This document shows positions 63,879 to 64,000 of a DNA stretch of 64,000 nucleotides, piece by piece. How positions within the stretch are numbered: position 1 is the stretch's first letter; the number at the start of each line of letters is the position of its first letter. Made by a program: the position numbers and the translations under genes. The stretch is from JAFEDN01 sp963832945 (GTDB taxonomy: Bacteria > Pseudomonadota > Gammaproteobacteria > Coxiellales > Coxiellaceae). The notes beneath the pieces are model-generated. The model saw nothing but the letters and a program-made list of their open reading frames with translations. It did not search any database and was not told the origin of the DNA. The stretch lies in NCBI GenBank assembly GCA_963832945.1, contig CAWHVV010000006.1, positions 186,001 to 250,000 of the forward strand. Reading direction: 5' to 3'.

Positions 63879-64000
63879 CCCGTTGATACCCTTCCATTTA
63901 AAATTATGGCATAGTGTTCTGGCTGGATTTCTTCTTTACGGAATATCGGTATTATTTCAATGGAACAGATTTTTACCTATATTGTTTTATTTGCCATTAT

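Noticed and set aside
63686..63886. 66-codon open frame over the repeat at the right end
   Set aside because: Most of it is the palindromic element read in another frame than in ppc and AsmA; no ribosome binding site.

Overview
The window reads as a gammaproteobacterial chromosome segment. Gene content points to the Legionellales, probably a Coxiellaceae/Aquicella-like, host-associated bacterium (inference). It combines ordinary gammaproteobacterial housekeeping genes (ubiG, sohB, zapE, tig-clpP-clpX-lon, pmbA, xylAB, PPi-type phosphofructokinase, PEP carboxylase) with several very large AT-rich genes built from eukaryotic-like modules: Sel1 repeats, leucine-rich repeats, ankyrin repeats, a Ser/Thr protein kinase and a YopT-like cysteine peptidase. 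Such proteins are typical secreted-effector candidates in Legionella and Coxiella. No secretion system gene is visible here.

Layout. 1-7.9 kb: a tight minus-strand array sco1 > thioredoxin-like (frameshifted) > pfp > ppc > xylB > xylA, joining xylose entry to PPi-dependent glycolysis and anaplerosis. 8-9.75 kb: two inverted copies of a ~300-bp palindromic element around a decaying toxin-antitoxin module and a long perfect hairpin. 9.76-11 kb: an AAA ATPase/DUF4143 gene. 11-15.7 kb: a minus-strand operon sohB > CDF zinc transporter > ubiG > gph/mupP > sugar transporter. 15.9-19.5 kb: a small secreted Ala/Pro-rich protein, an AsmA-like protein and an unknown membrane protein. 19.5-26.8 kb: tRNA-Leu, then tig, clpP, clpX, lon and pmbA, all interrupted by single-base indels, many in short homopolymers, while the encoded residues stay conserved. 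This looks more like local consensus error than gene decay. 26.9-37.1 kb: an effector-like island with a Sel1 protein, a 1288-aa multidomain protein and a 1242-aa protein with a putative glycosyltransferase-like N-terminus and a complete protein kinase C-terminus. 37.5-43.2 kb: old yellow enzyme, zapE, L,D-transpeptidase, a truncated amino-acid permease, an unknown membrane protein and a VapBC pair. 43.3-54.6 kb: an inverse-autotransporter-like surface protein and a complete GC-rich MdtABC-type efflux operon with its own outer membrane factor. 54.7-57.5 kb: a C58-like peptidase with ankyrin repeats, a small secreted protein and a HicAB pair whose toxin has an amber stop. 57.5-61.7 kb: an EmrAB-type pump with its outer membrane factor. 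61.9-63.6 kb: an LRR protein.

The most unusual genome-level feature is a family of dispersed palindromic elements (about 80-220 bp) with ends related to TTCCCGCTGA / TCAGCGGGAA. Two copies lie inside protein genes (ppc and the AsmA-like gene) and are read in the same frame, adding the same peptide. The ppc copy is flanked by a 17-bp direct repeat and adds exactly 54 codons. Others lie between genes (37.3 kb, 63.8 kb, remnant at 29.3 kb). The behaviour resembles Rickettsia palindromic elements (RPEs).
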